Assembly (NCBI GenBank): GCA_017744315.1 | Contig: JAGIBN010000001.1 | Location: 248,001 to 312,000 of the forward strand | Length of the DNA: 64,000 nt | Source: Porphyrobacter sp. | Lineage (GTDB): Bacteria; Pseudomonadota; Alphaproteobacteria; Sphingomonadales; Sphingomonadaceae | Reading direction: 5' to 3' | In this document: piece by piece, positions 36,501 through 45,799 of the stretch | Layout of the letters: the number at the start of each line of letters is the position of its first letter | Position numbering within the stretch: the first letter of the stretch is position 1 | The notes under the pieces: model-generated | What the model was told of the DNA's origin: nothing | The model's database searches: none | What the model saw: only the letters and a program-made list of their open reading frames with translations | Position numbers and translations under genes: made by a program

Positions 36501-37355
36501 ATGGCTCGTCGTCACAAGATGGAAGTTGGCGGACTAAATGTTCGCGTCCATCCGCACTCAGAAGACATATATCGTGACTTGATTCATGATCTCTATAAGC
36601 TCCGTAGGATTGCCAAGATACATGGCGATCGGCATGGCTTAATTACTACGTTGGACCGAAGAAGTCGTGAGCCTGTAGTGGGTGGAATTATTACAACCTT
36701 TCTTGAAATAGATTCCGCAGGAGAATGGTTCAATACTGAGACGATGAAGGAGGCGTCAGATAACGAGATAGAGGCAATAGTCATACCAGATAATTTGAGG
36801 CCAAATGCTAAGTCATTTAGATTTCAATTTGATGTGGTTAGACATGAGCTTGTGTTTGAGCATTATTCGGAAGGCGACGTTCTAACTCATAATTCGGCAT
36901 TGAAGTTTTTTAAAAATCTAACAAATGTTAGATCTATAGGAAACAAGTTTGGGTTGGTGGATGTAAACATCATTCAATCAAGAGGAAGTGCTGAGAAAAT
37001 CTTTTCAATCCCTAGGATAACTGACTTGGAAATTCTTATCGAAAAGCCAAATGCAGATATTTGGGGTGAGGATTTTGAGGAGCAGGCCGAAGAGCATCTT
37101 GACGAAAAGAATGCTCGTTCGATGCGGGTTTCCTATAAATCGGAGGCTGGGCAGGGAATTAGGAGAGACGTCGAGTTGGAGGCGTTGATTAGGGCAAGTG
37201 TAAATAACGGTCGTTCTGTTGCTAAGGGATACGGACCAAATGGTCATTTGATCGTTAGCACTGATTCATATCCTAGAGTTGAGCAGGAGACCTACGAGCC
37301 CGATGAGGCCCCGTCTCAGGTGTTCGCGAGGCTTGCCCGGATATTTAGGCGGTAA
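36501..37355 (+). CDS. DUF4747-like protein
   Basis: MARRHKMEVGGLNVRVHPHSEDIYRDLIHDLYKLRR...RFQFDVVRHELVFEHYS; AT-rich, different codon usage from neighbours. Confidence 0.6.
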   Translation: MARRHKMEVGGLNVRVHPHSEDIYRDLIHDLYKLRRIAKIHGDRHGLITTLDRRSREPVVGGIITTFLEIDSAGEWFNTETMKEASDNEIEAIVIPDNLRPNAKSFRFQFDVVRHELVFEHYSEGDVLTHNSALKFFKNLTNVRSIGNKFGLVDVNIIQSRGSAEKIFSIPRITDLEILIEKPNADIWGEDFEEQAEEHLDEKNARSMRVSYKSEAGQGIRRDVELEALIRASVNNGRSVAKGYGPNGHLIVSTDSYPRVEQETYEPDEAPSQVFARLARIFRR

Positions 37356-37357
37356 TC

Positions 37358-38014
37358 GTGTATAGAGATACCATTAGGGCTTTTAGCCAATACTGGAAAG
37401 AGTATGGGGGTTTCCGGGATCTCATAAGGTCCCCCTTTGCACACTTTAGTTTTATTGTGACGGTTTTATACGCGGCGGGACTTTTGGAGATTGAGTGGCG
37501 AGAGGTTGTCCGGGACTCGCTACCGACGATCTTGGGTTTCAGTTTGGCGGCGTACACAATCACATTTACGCTTATGGGAAGTGCTCTTCATCGCGCGTTA
37601 ACAGTAGCCATCGATAAGAAAACTGGTCATAAGCTAATAAGAATTGTTAATGCGACATTTTTCCATGTGGTTGTATTTCAGGCCATCGCCTTGCTATATG
37701 CCCTTTTGACGAAGGGATCATTGGTTCCATCAATAGTCTCTTGGACTGTAAATGATGATCAAGTGGCGGCTTGGATTAATGTAAGGGTCTATTTTTGGGG
37801 CGACGTGATTGGCTGCTTTTTTGCCGTTTATGCGTTTTTCCTGCTTTTGTCGGTAGGGTTGGCGATGTTCAGGTTGGGACGGATCTCGCCTCCAGTCGTG
37901 GCCTCCAGCAGGGGCGTCCCCGAGCACTCGCAGGAATCAGAACCTCCAGTAGTCAGGACTTTGCGCTTCAAGTTTGTTGTGTGGCTTTCTAAACGCCTTC
38001 GGCTTTACGACTAG
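37358..38014 (+). CDS. Hypothetical multi-TM membrane protein, 2 bp after the upstream stop
   Basis: Hydrophobic segments HFSFIVTVLYAAGLL, LGFSLAAYTITFTLMGSAL, HVVVFQAIALLYALL, GCFFAVYAFFLLLSVGLAMF; GTG start 37358. Confidence 0.75.
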   Translation: MYRDTIRAFSQYWKEYGGFRDLIRSPFAHFSFIVTVLYAAGLLEIEWREVVRDSLPTILGFSLAAYTITFTLMGSALHRALTVAIDKKTGHKLIRIVNATFFHVVVFQAIALLYALLTKGSLVPSIVSWTVNDDQVAAWINVRVYFWGDVIGCFFAVYAFFLLLSVGLAMFRLGRISPPVVASSRGVPEHSQESEPPVVRTLRFKFVVWLSKRLRLYD

Positions 38015-38244
38015 CAAGTCGACCGATTCAATCGCTGAACACACTCCAGCTGATTGTCCTCTCTCACCGATGGTTGTGCATCTGTCGGCCGCGGATTCCA
38101 CCCCCTAACCTACATCAACACGAATCCCTTAGGCTCCCCTGCCAAACAGGCGTACACGCAATCCCATCGCTGACCCTGTCCAGGCCTGTCAGCGGCTGAG
38201 AGAAGCTTCGGCACTGCTCCCGCCTCGTGCAATGGAGCAAGACA

Positions 38245-38403
38245 ATGCCTAGTTGGCTCGCCCTCTCCCTGATTATCGTGTTGTTCTTCATTCCCACCAT
38301 CCTGGCGGCCGAGCGCCTCGCCCGGTTTGTTACGCGGCGGAACAAGCGGCGCGAGGTTACCGTGGAGACGGGCAAGGCCGACGGGCGGCCGTCCGGTTGG
38401 TAG
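38245..38403 (+). CDS. 52-aa single-TM microprotein
   Basis: MPSWLALSLIIVLFFIPTILAAERLARFVTRRNKRREVTVETGKADGRPSGW; upstream ggagc; below the ORF-track size cut-off. Confidence 0.5.
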   Translation: MPSWLALSLIIVLFFIPTILAAERLARFVTRRNKRREVTVETGKADGRPSGW

Positions 38404-38458
38404 GGCTGTTCCAGATCCCTGCCGCAAGCGGAGGGATCTGGAAGACCACCCCTGTCTG

Positions 38459-39226
38459 CTATCCCACGACCGGCTGGAAGGTCCCGCCGTCGAGAGGTCC
38501 GTGGGTGGCATTGGGATCGGGCGCATCAAGGCGGCAATCAAGGAAGTAGTTCACGGGGAACTCCTGTATGCTGATGCCAAGCGGCCGCATGAAGTTCGTG
38601 CGGACTTTTGGATCGCCCGAGACGCCGCGAAAGCCGAGCGTGAAGACTGTCGGCGCGATGGTGTCGAAGTGCCAGAAGTCGGCGGCGATGAAATCATCCC
38701 GATCGAGCGCTCCGAGAATCCCCAGGATGGTGTCGCCCACCCCGAGCGCGTCCTTGATCGCTTCGGTGGCCTTGTCCCGCACGGCCTTCTTCATGACGTC
38801 GACGATCGCCTGCCGGTCCTCGTCGGTATCGGCCGTCACCAGTGGGCCGATCTTCAGGCGGAACTGCGCGTTTAACTCGTCGAGATAGGCTTGATAGCCC
38901 GCACGGATCGCGTCCGCTGGAATGTCGAAGTCAGCTTCGAGCAGCGCAACGACGAGGAACAAGTGCCTGATCGGGGTATCAAATTGAGCCACAAGGCGGT
39001 TGTTTCCATCAAGCGGCAACTGGGCGCTTTCATTGGCGCGCATTTCGTCCTTGATGTTGCGCCGCGCTTCGAATTCCGTCGCCACAGTCGGCGTTGAAGA
39101 GAACTGGCCCCCGTCAAGAATGCCGAGCCAAGGCCAGACGTAGGGTTCGCTATGGCTGGTGTTTTGCTGATCGCTCTCCTCGAAACAGACGAGGCGTTCG
39201 AGGGTGATGGTCGCTTGAATGGGCAT
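38459..39226 (-). CDS. Hypothetical protein
   Basis: MPIQATITLERLVCFEESDQQNTSHSEPYVWPWLGILDGGQF; coherent ORF. Confidence 0.6.
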   Translation of the reverse strand: MPIQATITLERLVCFEESDQQNTSHSEPYVWPWLGILDGGQFSSTPTVATEFEARRNIKDEMRANESAQLPLDGNNRLVAQFDTPIRHLFLVVALLEADFDIPADAIRAGYQAYLDELNAQFRLKIGPLVTADTDEDRQAIVDVMKKAVRDKATEAIKDALGVGDTILGILGALDRDDFIAADFWHFDTIAPTVFTLGFRGVSGDPKVRTNFMRPLGISIQEFPVNYFLDCRLDAPDPNATHGPLDGGTFQPVVG

Positions 39227-39537
39227 GTCGTGTCTCCTGATCCGATGCCGATGGGACAGGTGACCGGTGAGGAGCGCACAGCACGAGGAAAGCGGATCGA
39301 TGCGCAGCACACTCTCGGCACTCGGCCTGTCATTTGCGCGATCCGGCACATGCTTTTGCACGGCGCCGATAGTATCCGTTTAGCGCGAGGCCCGGTCAAG
39401 GCAGCGAACGCCACGGAAGAGCAGCCGGTCTGACGCCTTGCACCGGTGGCCGAGTATATTTTTGAAAGAAAACACTTTCCTACAGCCCCCGCTATGCTCC
39501 ACTTGGTTTGGTTCATCGACTCGAAGCGAGGTGAACC

Positions 39538-40734
39538 ATGTCCCACTACACGCCCATCGACCGTTTCACGCTGCCGGGTGATATTCCGGATTCTGCGGGC
39601 TTCGACGCGCCCACCCCCGGCCCCTCCCGTGAGCGGGAGGGGAGTCGGTCGCGCTTCCAGTCCCCCTCCCGCTTGCGGGAGGGGTTAGGGGTGGGCCACG
39701 GGGTCGACTACGAAGACGATCCCCGCCATCTCTCGCACCCCGCCGGCCGGGGCTGGCAGCCGGTCAGCCGGCAGCGCTTGCCGGGCGAGCCGCCCGAGCC
39801 CTCGAGCGTCGACGCCTTTGCCGCGCTGCTCGACGAGGGGGAGAGCCCGCACGCGGTGTTCACGCGCGCCTTGCAGGTGCGGTTCCTCGATCGGCTGGCG
39901 ACTTGCGGCAACGTGCGCTCGGCCTGTGCGGCGGCGGGGGTCTCGCCGCACACCGCCTACAAGGCGCGGCGGCGCGACGGGGCGTTTGCGCGGTTGTGGG
40001 ATGCGGCGCTGCTGCTCGCGCGGCCGCATGCCGAGGCGGTGCTGGCGGCGCGGGCGCTCGACGGGGTCGAGGTGCCGATCCTCTATCGCGGCGAGGTGAT
40101 TGGCTATCGCCGGCACTATGACGGGCGCCTGCTGCTGGCGCATCTCGGGCGGCTCGACCGCGCGATTGAGGAGGCGGCGCCGGGGGCCGAGGAGGCGGCC
40201 GAGCGGTTCGAGGAGCTGCTGGCGCTGCACCTGGGGGTGGAGCCGGACGAGGCGTTGATCGAGGCGAGCGGGGAGGGGGAGGCGCTTCCCGGCACGCTCG
40301 ACCAGGTGGTCGACGAGGCGCGGGCGCGGGCCCTGGCCGAGATCGAGGCGGAGCAGGCCGAGGCCGCGCCTCCGCGCGAGCGGCTCACCGACGAGGAGTG
40401 GCGGGCGGCGGGTTGTCCCGACGAAGACGATGAGGATTACGAGGACGACTGGGAGGAGGAACCGCTCAGCGAGGAAGAGCAGGCGGCGCTGGCCGCTCAG
40501 CACGCCGCGATGGACCAGGCCGAGGACGGCGCGCGGGCGCTATGGGCAGCGTGGCAGGAAGCCGCGCTCGCCGCCGTGGACGCAGCGCTCGCCGATCCTC
40601 CCCAGGATGGGGAGGATCTAACTCCCCTCCCGCTTGCGGGAGGGGTTGGGGGAGGGCCTGTCGAGCCCGAGATCGACACCTCAGAACCGTGTCACCCCGT
40701 CACCCCCCTGGCCCGTCCCGCAGTCGCCGCTTGA
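39538..40734 (+). CDS. Hypothetical HTH-like protein with acidic C-region and embedded palindromic repeats
   Basis: RLATCGNVRSACAAAGVSPHTAYKARRRDGAFARLWDAALLLARP; repeats encode the N- and C-terminal tails. Confidence 0.7.
   Translation: MSHYTPIDRFTLPGDIPDSAGFDAPTPGPSREREGSRSRFQSPSRLREGLGVGHGVDYEDDPRHLSHPAGRGWQPVSRQRLPGEPPEPSSVDAFAALLDEGESPHAVFTRALQVRFLDRLATCGNVRSACAAAGVSPHTAYKARRRDGAFARLWDAALLLARPHAEAVLAARALDGVEVPILYRGEVIGYRRHYDGRLLLAHLGRLDRAIEEAAPGAEEAAERFEELLALHLGVEPDEALIEASGEGEALPGTLDQVVDEARARALAEIEAEQAEAAPPRERLTDEEWRAAGCPDEDDEDYEDDWEEEPLSEEEQAALAAQHAAMDQAEDGARALWAAWQEAALAAVDAALADPPQDGEDLTPLPLAGGVGGGPVEPEIDTSEPCHPVTPLARPAVAA
39609..39696. repeat. Inverted palindromic-element doublet inside a CDS
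   Basis: cccctcccg-tgag-cgggagggg (39621-39642) and cccctcccgc-tt-gcgggagggg (39663-39684), with similar outer arms in opposite orientation. Confidence 0.8.
40594..40645. repeat. Two adjacent palindromic elements inside the C-terminal end of the same CDS
   Basis: gatcctcccca-gga-tggggaggatc (40594-40618) and cccctcccgc-tt-gcgggagggg (40624-40645). Confidence 0.8.
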
Positions 40735-40791
40735 CCGCGCCAAGCTCTGCGTTACCTCTTGCATCCGAACATAAAGAGAGAGGGAGAAGTC

Positions 40792-41205
40792 ATGCGCGAA
40801 ACGTCCGTGAAACTTGGTCTTGCTGCTCTTGGTCTGCTGGCCGTTTCAGTGCCCGCAGCCGCACAGTTCGGCGGTCCGCCGCCGGCGCCGAACACGGGGG
40901 TGCCGGTCTACACCCGGCTCGCGGGTGGCCAGGCGGGCGGCAGCTTCACCGGCGTGATCGATCCGCCGAAGGGCCAGTTCTGCTACATCATGAACGTGAC
41001 GGGCACCAACGCCCCGACCGCGGCGAGCATCAACGGCGACAATGGCGCTTCGGTGCTCTCGCTCGGCGCCTTGAGCGGCAACTCGAGCGGGGGCTGCCAG
41101 CCGATCGCGGCCGACCTGGCGGCGGCGATCCTGGCCAATCCTTCGGCCTACTACGTCAGCGTGCCGACCTCGGTCGGGGCGCTGCAGGGCCGTCTGTCGA
41201 AGTAG
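40792..41205 (+). CDS. Secreted CHRD-like hypothetical protein
   Basis: Signal peptide MRETSVKLGLAALGLLAVSVPAAAQ; AAAILANPSAYYVSVPTSVGALQGRLSK. Confidence 0.6.
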   Translation: MRETSVKLGLAALGLLAVSVPAAAQFGGPPPAPNTGVPVYTRLAGGQAGGSFTGVIDPPKGQFCYIMNVTGTNAPTAASINGDNGASVLSLGALSGNSSGGCQPIAADLAAAILANPSAYYVSVPTSVGALQGRLSK

Positions 41206-41258
41206 TTGGAAGTTTGGGAGCGGGGGAGGGCTGGTGCCGTCCTCCGCTACCAACGGGC

Positions 41259-41783
41259 TTAGTCGTCGCCGACGACGGCGAGTTCGACTTTACCGCTGCC
41301 GGCGCTGCGAATGCCGATTTCCTCGGCAGCGGCCTGGCTGAGGTCGATCACGCGGTTGCCGTGGAACGGACCGCGGTCGTTGATGCGGACCACCACGGAG
41401 CGCTCGCCCCGCGACACGCGGACCAGGCTGCCGAAGGGCAGGGTGCGGTGAGCGGCGGTGTATTCATCGGGATCGAAGCGTTCGCCGCTCGCGGTGCGAC
41501 GGCCTTCGAACTCGCGGCCGTACCAGCTGGCGACGCCGCCGCCGATCTCACGGACTTCCTCTTCCTCGGGAAGCGGCTGAACCACGGCATCCTGGAAAGG
41601 CACGATCGAAGCTTCGGCCGAATTGGTCGACGGAACGAAGCGGGGAAGCTCTGCAGCGGCCGCGGCAGCAACCGGGTTGGCCGGAGCAGTAACGGCTTCC
41701 GCCGTCACTTCGGCCAGAGCCGGGGCGATCGACCCGCCGAGCGCGACCAGGGCAAGCCCTGCCAGCGCCATGCGGAGTTTCAT
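41259..41783 (-). CDS. RlpA-like septal ring lytic transglycosylase family protein
   Basis: GGVASWYGREFEGRRTASGERFDPDEYTAAHRTLPFGSLVRV...VRINDRGPFHGNRVIDLSQAAAEEIG. Confidence 0.92.
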   Translation of the reverse strand: MKLRMALAGLALVALGGSIAPALAEVTAEAVTAPANPVAAAAAAELPRFVPSTNSAEASIVPFQDAVVQPLPEEEEVREIGGGVASWYGREFEGRRTASGERFDPDEYTAAHRTLPFGSLVRVSRGERSVVVRINDRGPFHGNRVIDLSQAAAEEIGIRSAGSGKVELAVVGDD

Positions 41784-41949
41784 GGTGGTATTCCCGTCCA
41801 TGGGCTTGGCAATAGGCGCCACTTCGCAGGTGCGTAACCCGTCGGAGGTCGCTTCACCCCGCCTTCGGCTCGACTCATCCCTTTGTGAGGAACTGTTAAC
41901 TATGAACCAGATCGGCTCGACGCTGGCACGAAACGAGTCGTCGGCGGTG

Positions 41950-42510
41950 CCTCAACGAAGGTCGGCGGTGGCTCGGCCCGAGTCGCGGCGGATGGGAATT
42001 GGGAGGGGAGTTGGGTCGTGGAATGTGGGCGCCGAGCCCGAAAGAGAAATGGGGCCAACCCGAAGGTTGACCCCACTCTCACCGGCGTGTGGGCCCCGAA
42101 GGACACTTTACGCCTGGCGTCTTCAAAGCTGCCCATTAGGCAGCGTCTCCATCGCCCGGCGCTCGCGCCGGTGCCGGTTCCATCCGGGGGGCAGGTCATG
42201 TCCCGAAGGACTTGTCCAAAGCCATCCTTTGGTTCCGAGATCGGATCTTCGGACTGGACCTCAAGCGGTTCCGGCGTTGCCCGTGAGCATTGCTGAAACC
42301 TCGGCGCCAGGCCGGAACACCCGACCTTTCCGACTGCGATACCTTGCGGCTGAGTTGTCAGAGGCTTGGATTGGCCCGAAGGCTATCCTGCGTCCTGTCC
42401 CTCCACCGTGCGGCCCTCGCCGTCGCGTCGATCCAGTTGCTGTTCCCACCTTCCACTCGGGCCTTGCGGCCTTTGATCCGGTGGGGACTTTTCCCCGTTT
42501 CGATGATTGG
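41950..42510 (-). ncRNA. Candidate structured non-coding RNA region (boundaries and strand uncertain)
   Basis: Several hairpins, e.g. ggggccaacc-cgaa-ggttgacccc (42051-42074), gctgcc-cатta-ggcagc type stem near 42128-42144, gtcc-cgaa-ggac (42200-42211); read on the minus strand, loops become UUCG. Confidence 0.3.
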
Positions 42511-42553
42511 AGGATGCGTCTGTTGACCGATTCGGGCAACAGCGCGACAGGCC

Positions 42554-42600
42554 AGTTATCCACTTTTGGCAGTTTTGCCAGTGGACAAGGGTGGATAACT
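42554..42600. repeat. Nested inverted repeat with DnaA-box-like ends
   Basis: agttatccac (42554-42563) ... gtggataact (42591-42600), inner tggca-gttt-tgcca. Confidence 0.6.
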
Positions 42601-42626
42601 CAACGGCCCGTCGCGAAGTGTACGAT

Positions 42627-43844
42627 TTATCCGCGATCGCGCTGGGCGAGGAGCCTCAAACGCAGCGCATTGAGCTTGATGAAGCCCGCCGCGTCTTGCT
42701 GATCGTAGGCCCCAGCATCGTCCTCGAAGGTCACGTGGCGCTCGGAATAGAGGCTGTTCGGGCTCTTGCGGCCGACTACCTGGGCCAGGCCCTTGTAGAG
42801 CTTGAGCCGCACGGTCCCGCTGACCTTCTCCTGGCTGAGGTCGATGGCGGCCTGCAGCATCTCGCGCTCCGGAGCGAACCAGAAGCCGTTGTAGATGAGC
42901 TCGGCATACTTGGGCATGAGCTCGTCCTTGAGGTGCGCGGCACCGCGGTCGAGCGTGATGCTCTCGATACCGCGATGGGCGCGGGCATAGATCTCGCCGC
43001 CCGGGGTCTCGTACATGCCGCGGCTCTTCATGCCGACGAAGCGGTTCTCGACCAGGTCGAGGCGGCCGATGCCGTGCTTCTTGCCGAGATCGTTGAGCGC
43101 GGCGAGCAAGGTGGCCGGGCTCATCGCCTGGCCGTTGAGGGCGACCCCGTCACCGCGTTCGAAGTCGATCGTGATGTATTCGGGCTCGTTCGGCGCATCC
43201 TCAGGATTGTCGGTGCGGCTGAACACGTAGTCCGGCACTTCCTGCCACGGGTCTTCCAGCACCTTGCCCTCGGAAGAGGTGTGAAGGAGATTGGCGTCGG
43301 TCGAGAACGGGCTCTCGCCCCGCTTGTCTTTCGGAACCGGGATCTGATGCTGCTCGGCCCAGGCGATCAGGGCGGTGCGGCTGGTGAGGTCCCACTCGCG
43401 CCACGGTGCGATGACCTTAATGTTGGGATCGAGCGAATAGGCCGACAGCTCGAAGCGGACCTGGTCGTTACCTTTGCCGGTGGCGCCGTGGGCGACGGCG
43501 TCGGCACCGGTCTCGTGAGCGATCTCGACCAGGCGCTTGGAGATCAGCGGTCGGGCAATCGAGGTGCCGAGCAGGTAGTCGCCCTCGTACCGCGCGTTGG
43601 CGCGCATCATCGGGAACACGAAGTCGCGCACGAACTCTTCGCGCAGGTCATCGATATAGATGTGGTTGTCCGGAACGCCCATGAGGCGGGCCTTCGCACG
43701 TGCCGGCTCCAGTTCTTCACCCTGGCCGAGGTCGGCCGTGAAGGTAACGACCTCGCAGTTGTAGGTCACCTGCAGCCACTTGAGGATCACACTGGTGTCG
43801 AGGCCGCCGGAATAGGCCAGCACGACGCGCTTGATATCGGACAT
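42627..43844 (-). CDS. argG: Argininosuccinate synthase
   Basis: [35 protein letters not shown]. Confidence 0.97.
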   Translation of the reverse strand: MSDIKRVVLAYSGGLDTSVILKWLQVTYNCEVVTFTADLGQGEELEPARAKARLMGVPDNHIYIDDLREEFVRDFVFPMMRANARYEGDYLLGTSIARPLISKRLVEIAHETGADAVAHGATGKGNDQVRFELSAYSLDPNIKVIAPWREWDLTSRTALIAWAEQHQIPVPKDKRGESPFSTDANLLHTSSEGKVLEDPWQEVPDYVFSRTDNPEDAPNEPEYITIDFERGDGVALNGQAMSPATLLAALNDLGKKHGIGRLDLVENRFVGMKSRGMYETPGGEIYARAHRGIESITLDRGAAHLKDELMPKYAELIYNGFWFAPEREMLQAAIDLSQEKVSGTVRLKLYKGLAQVVGRKSPNSLYSERHVTFEDDAGAYDQQDAAGFIKLNALRLRLLAQRDRG

Positions 43845-43917
43845 TTCTTGCTCCGCCGGGGATTCGCCGGCGGCGGTTATCAGGCTCTTTCCCGTCCGGC
43901 AACTTGGCTCGGAGAGG

Positions 43918-44469
43918 TTAAACGATCGGCTTGGCGCCAAGCTGTGGGTTGAGCGTCCCGATATAGTTGAGCCAGGCCTTGGGTTTGCGAAGCATTTCCT
44001 TTGGATAGGCGACTTTCAACCCGCCGAGTTCGGCGATCCGCCCCACGAAATGAATGCAGTTCCGGGTGTCGAGATCGTAGAACTTACCCGGAGCATCGCG
44101 CCAGGCAGCGACCTCCTGTTTCATCCTGCGGTAGGTGGCGTCCGACACGACGATCGAGAAATGCGTGTTGGTGCTGCGGATGTACTTTTCTTTTTCGATG
44201 TAGATCATGTGCTCGACAGGACCGGCCAGGATCGAGGGGCCGACGCTCTTGGCCGAGAAGCCGAAGTTTTCGTGCACCGACTGTCCGGTGTCGTCGAGCT
44301 TCCCATCGAACACCACGAACGTGTGGGGATAGCGGCCGAACATCACCGAGCCGTTGAAGCTATGGAACGAGACCGTGACCGCGGCGAGCGCCTGGCCATG
44401 CCAAAGCGACAGGGCGATCAGGACGAGGGAAAGCCGAGCAACTACGCGGCGAATGGACGACCAGGGCAT
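43918..44469 (-). CDS. Secreted hypothetical protein, possibly NlpC/P60- or papain-like fold
   Basis: Signal peptide ...[29 protein letters not shown]. Confidence 0.5.
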   Translation of the reverse strand: MPWSSIRRVVARLSLVLIALSLWHGQALAAVTVSFHSFNGSVMFGRYPHTFVVFDGKLDDTGQSVHENFGFSAKSVGPSILAGPVEHMIYIEKEKYIRSTNTHFSIVVSDATYRRMKQEVAAWRDAPGKFYDLDTRNCIHFVGRIAELGGLKVAYPKEMLRKPKAWLNYIGTLNPQLGAKPIV

Positions 44470-44558
44470 ACGATCCGCTTTAGCTGGAATGGGCTGGTCG
44501 CACTGCTAGCCGACGGGACCGGGCGCGACAACGGGGGGACTTGGCAGTTGTCCCGGTT

Positions 44559-45773
44559 TCATTGTGAAGGTTCGAGGCGGAGAACGGCGTTCTCCGGACC
44601 GTCGGTGAGTACGTAGATCAAACCATCGGGCCCTTGCGCGAAATCGCGGACTCGCTGGTGGATCTCGGTCAGCAGGGTTTCCCGGCGGAGTTCGCCGAAT
44701 TCCGGGCCAAACACGACGCGTTCGAGGCCGCCGGTGCCCGGTATCTCGCCGCGCCTTCCGCTCCCGACGAAGAGGTTACCCTTCCACTTGGGGAAGCGGT
44801 CTCCGTCGTAGATCATCAGTCCGGTGGGCGCGATCGACGGCAGCCACACCAAGAGCGGCTTCTCGATCCCCGCGGCGAGTGGGAGCTCTGCCAGGTGAGA
44901 ACCGTCGTACTGCCGGCCGTAGGTGTATTTGGGCCAGCCGTAGTTCGCGCCCGGGCGGATCAGGTTGACCTCGTCGCCGCCGTTTGGTCCGTGCTCGGCT
45001 GAGAAGACGGTGCCCGTAGCGGCGTCTACCATTAGGCCGTGCTGGTCGCGGTGGCCGTAGCTGTAGATTGCCGGATGAGCGCCCTCACGACCCACGAAAG
45101 GATTGTCCGGCGGTATTGACCCATCGTCATTGAGGCGCAGGACCTTGCCGTAGATGCTGCCCAAGTCTTGAGCGATCTCACCGAACGCGCCGCCGGTGGT
45201 CATGAACAGCTTGCCGTCCTTGGCGAAGGCTACCCGGGAGCCGAGCGCAGCAGAAGGTTCGCCGGTGAGCAGGGTTTCAACGTTTGAGACCTGACCATTC
45301 TCGAGTTTGGCCCGCATCAGGCTTAGCCGGGCGTAGCGATAGATGCTGGTATCGCTTGCTGGTTTTGGCGCCGGGTCATTGTACGTGAAATAGATCAGGT
45401 GGTTGCGGGCAAAGTCTGGGTGGAGCGCGATGTCCTGCACACCCACACTGAAGGCCGGTTCCCCCGTCGGGACCGGGAATCCGGCGACGGGCTGGGGATC
45501 GAGTTGAGCGCCGGGCTTGGTGGCCTGATGCAAGGTCCTGAGCCCCATGCCACGTTCGACAATCAGCAGGTCGCCGTCCGGGAGGAACTCGATGGCAAAG
45601 GGCCTCGCGAAGCCCTTGGCGAGCACTGTTGCCTTGATGCCGTGCTGTTCGGCGGTATCGAAGACGTAAGGTTCGCTGCGAAGCGTGACCGGAGCGATAC
45701 CGATGTCGCTTTCCTGGGCAAACCCCGCTGCCGATATCAGCAGCATGGAGCCGGCGATCCATTTCTTCATCAT
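44559..45773 (-). CDS. PQQ-dependent sugar dehydrogenase family protein
   Basis: FARPFAIEFLPDGDLLIVERGMGLR; FSAEHGPNGGDEVNLIRPGANYGWPKYTYG. Confidence 0.9.
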   Translation of the reverse strand: MMKKWIAGSMLLISAAGFAQESDIGIAPVTLRSEPYVFDTAEQHGIKATVLAKGFARPFAIEFLPDGDLLIVERGMGLRTLHQATKPGAQLDPQPVAGFPVPTGEPAFSVGVQDIALHPDFARNHLIYFTYNDPAPKPASDTSIYRYARLSLMRAKLENGQVSNVETLLTGEPSAALGSRVAFAKDGKLFMTTGGAFGEIAQDLGSIYGKVLRLNDDGSIPPDNPFVGREGAHPAIYSYGHRDQHGLMVDAATGTVFSAEHGPNGGDEVNLIRPGANYGWPKYTYGRQYDGSHLAELPLAAGIEKPLLVWLPSIAPTGLMIYDGDRFPKWKGNLFVGSGRRGEIPGTGGLERVVFGPEFGELRRETLLTEIHQRVRDFAQGPDGLIYVLTDGPENAVLRLEPSQ

Positions 45774-45799
45774 CGCCGGCCCCCCATTCTGTTGATTGT

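Noticed and set aside
41950-42510. RNase P, tmRNA, SRP or 6S RNA assignment for the hairpin-rich block
   Set aside because: None of the conserved core sequences I would expect (for example GAGGAAAGUCC of RNase P) was found on either strand.
41623-42702. 359-aa plus-strand ORF spanning rlpA start, non-coding block and argG end
   Set aside because: Overlaps two confident minus-strand genes; no domain-like sequence, so treated as non-coding in the middle.
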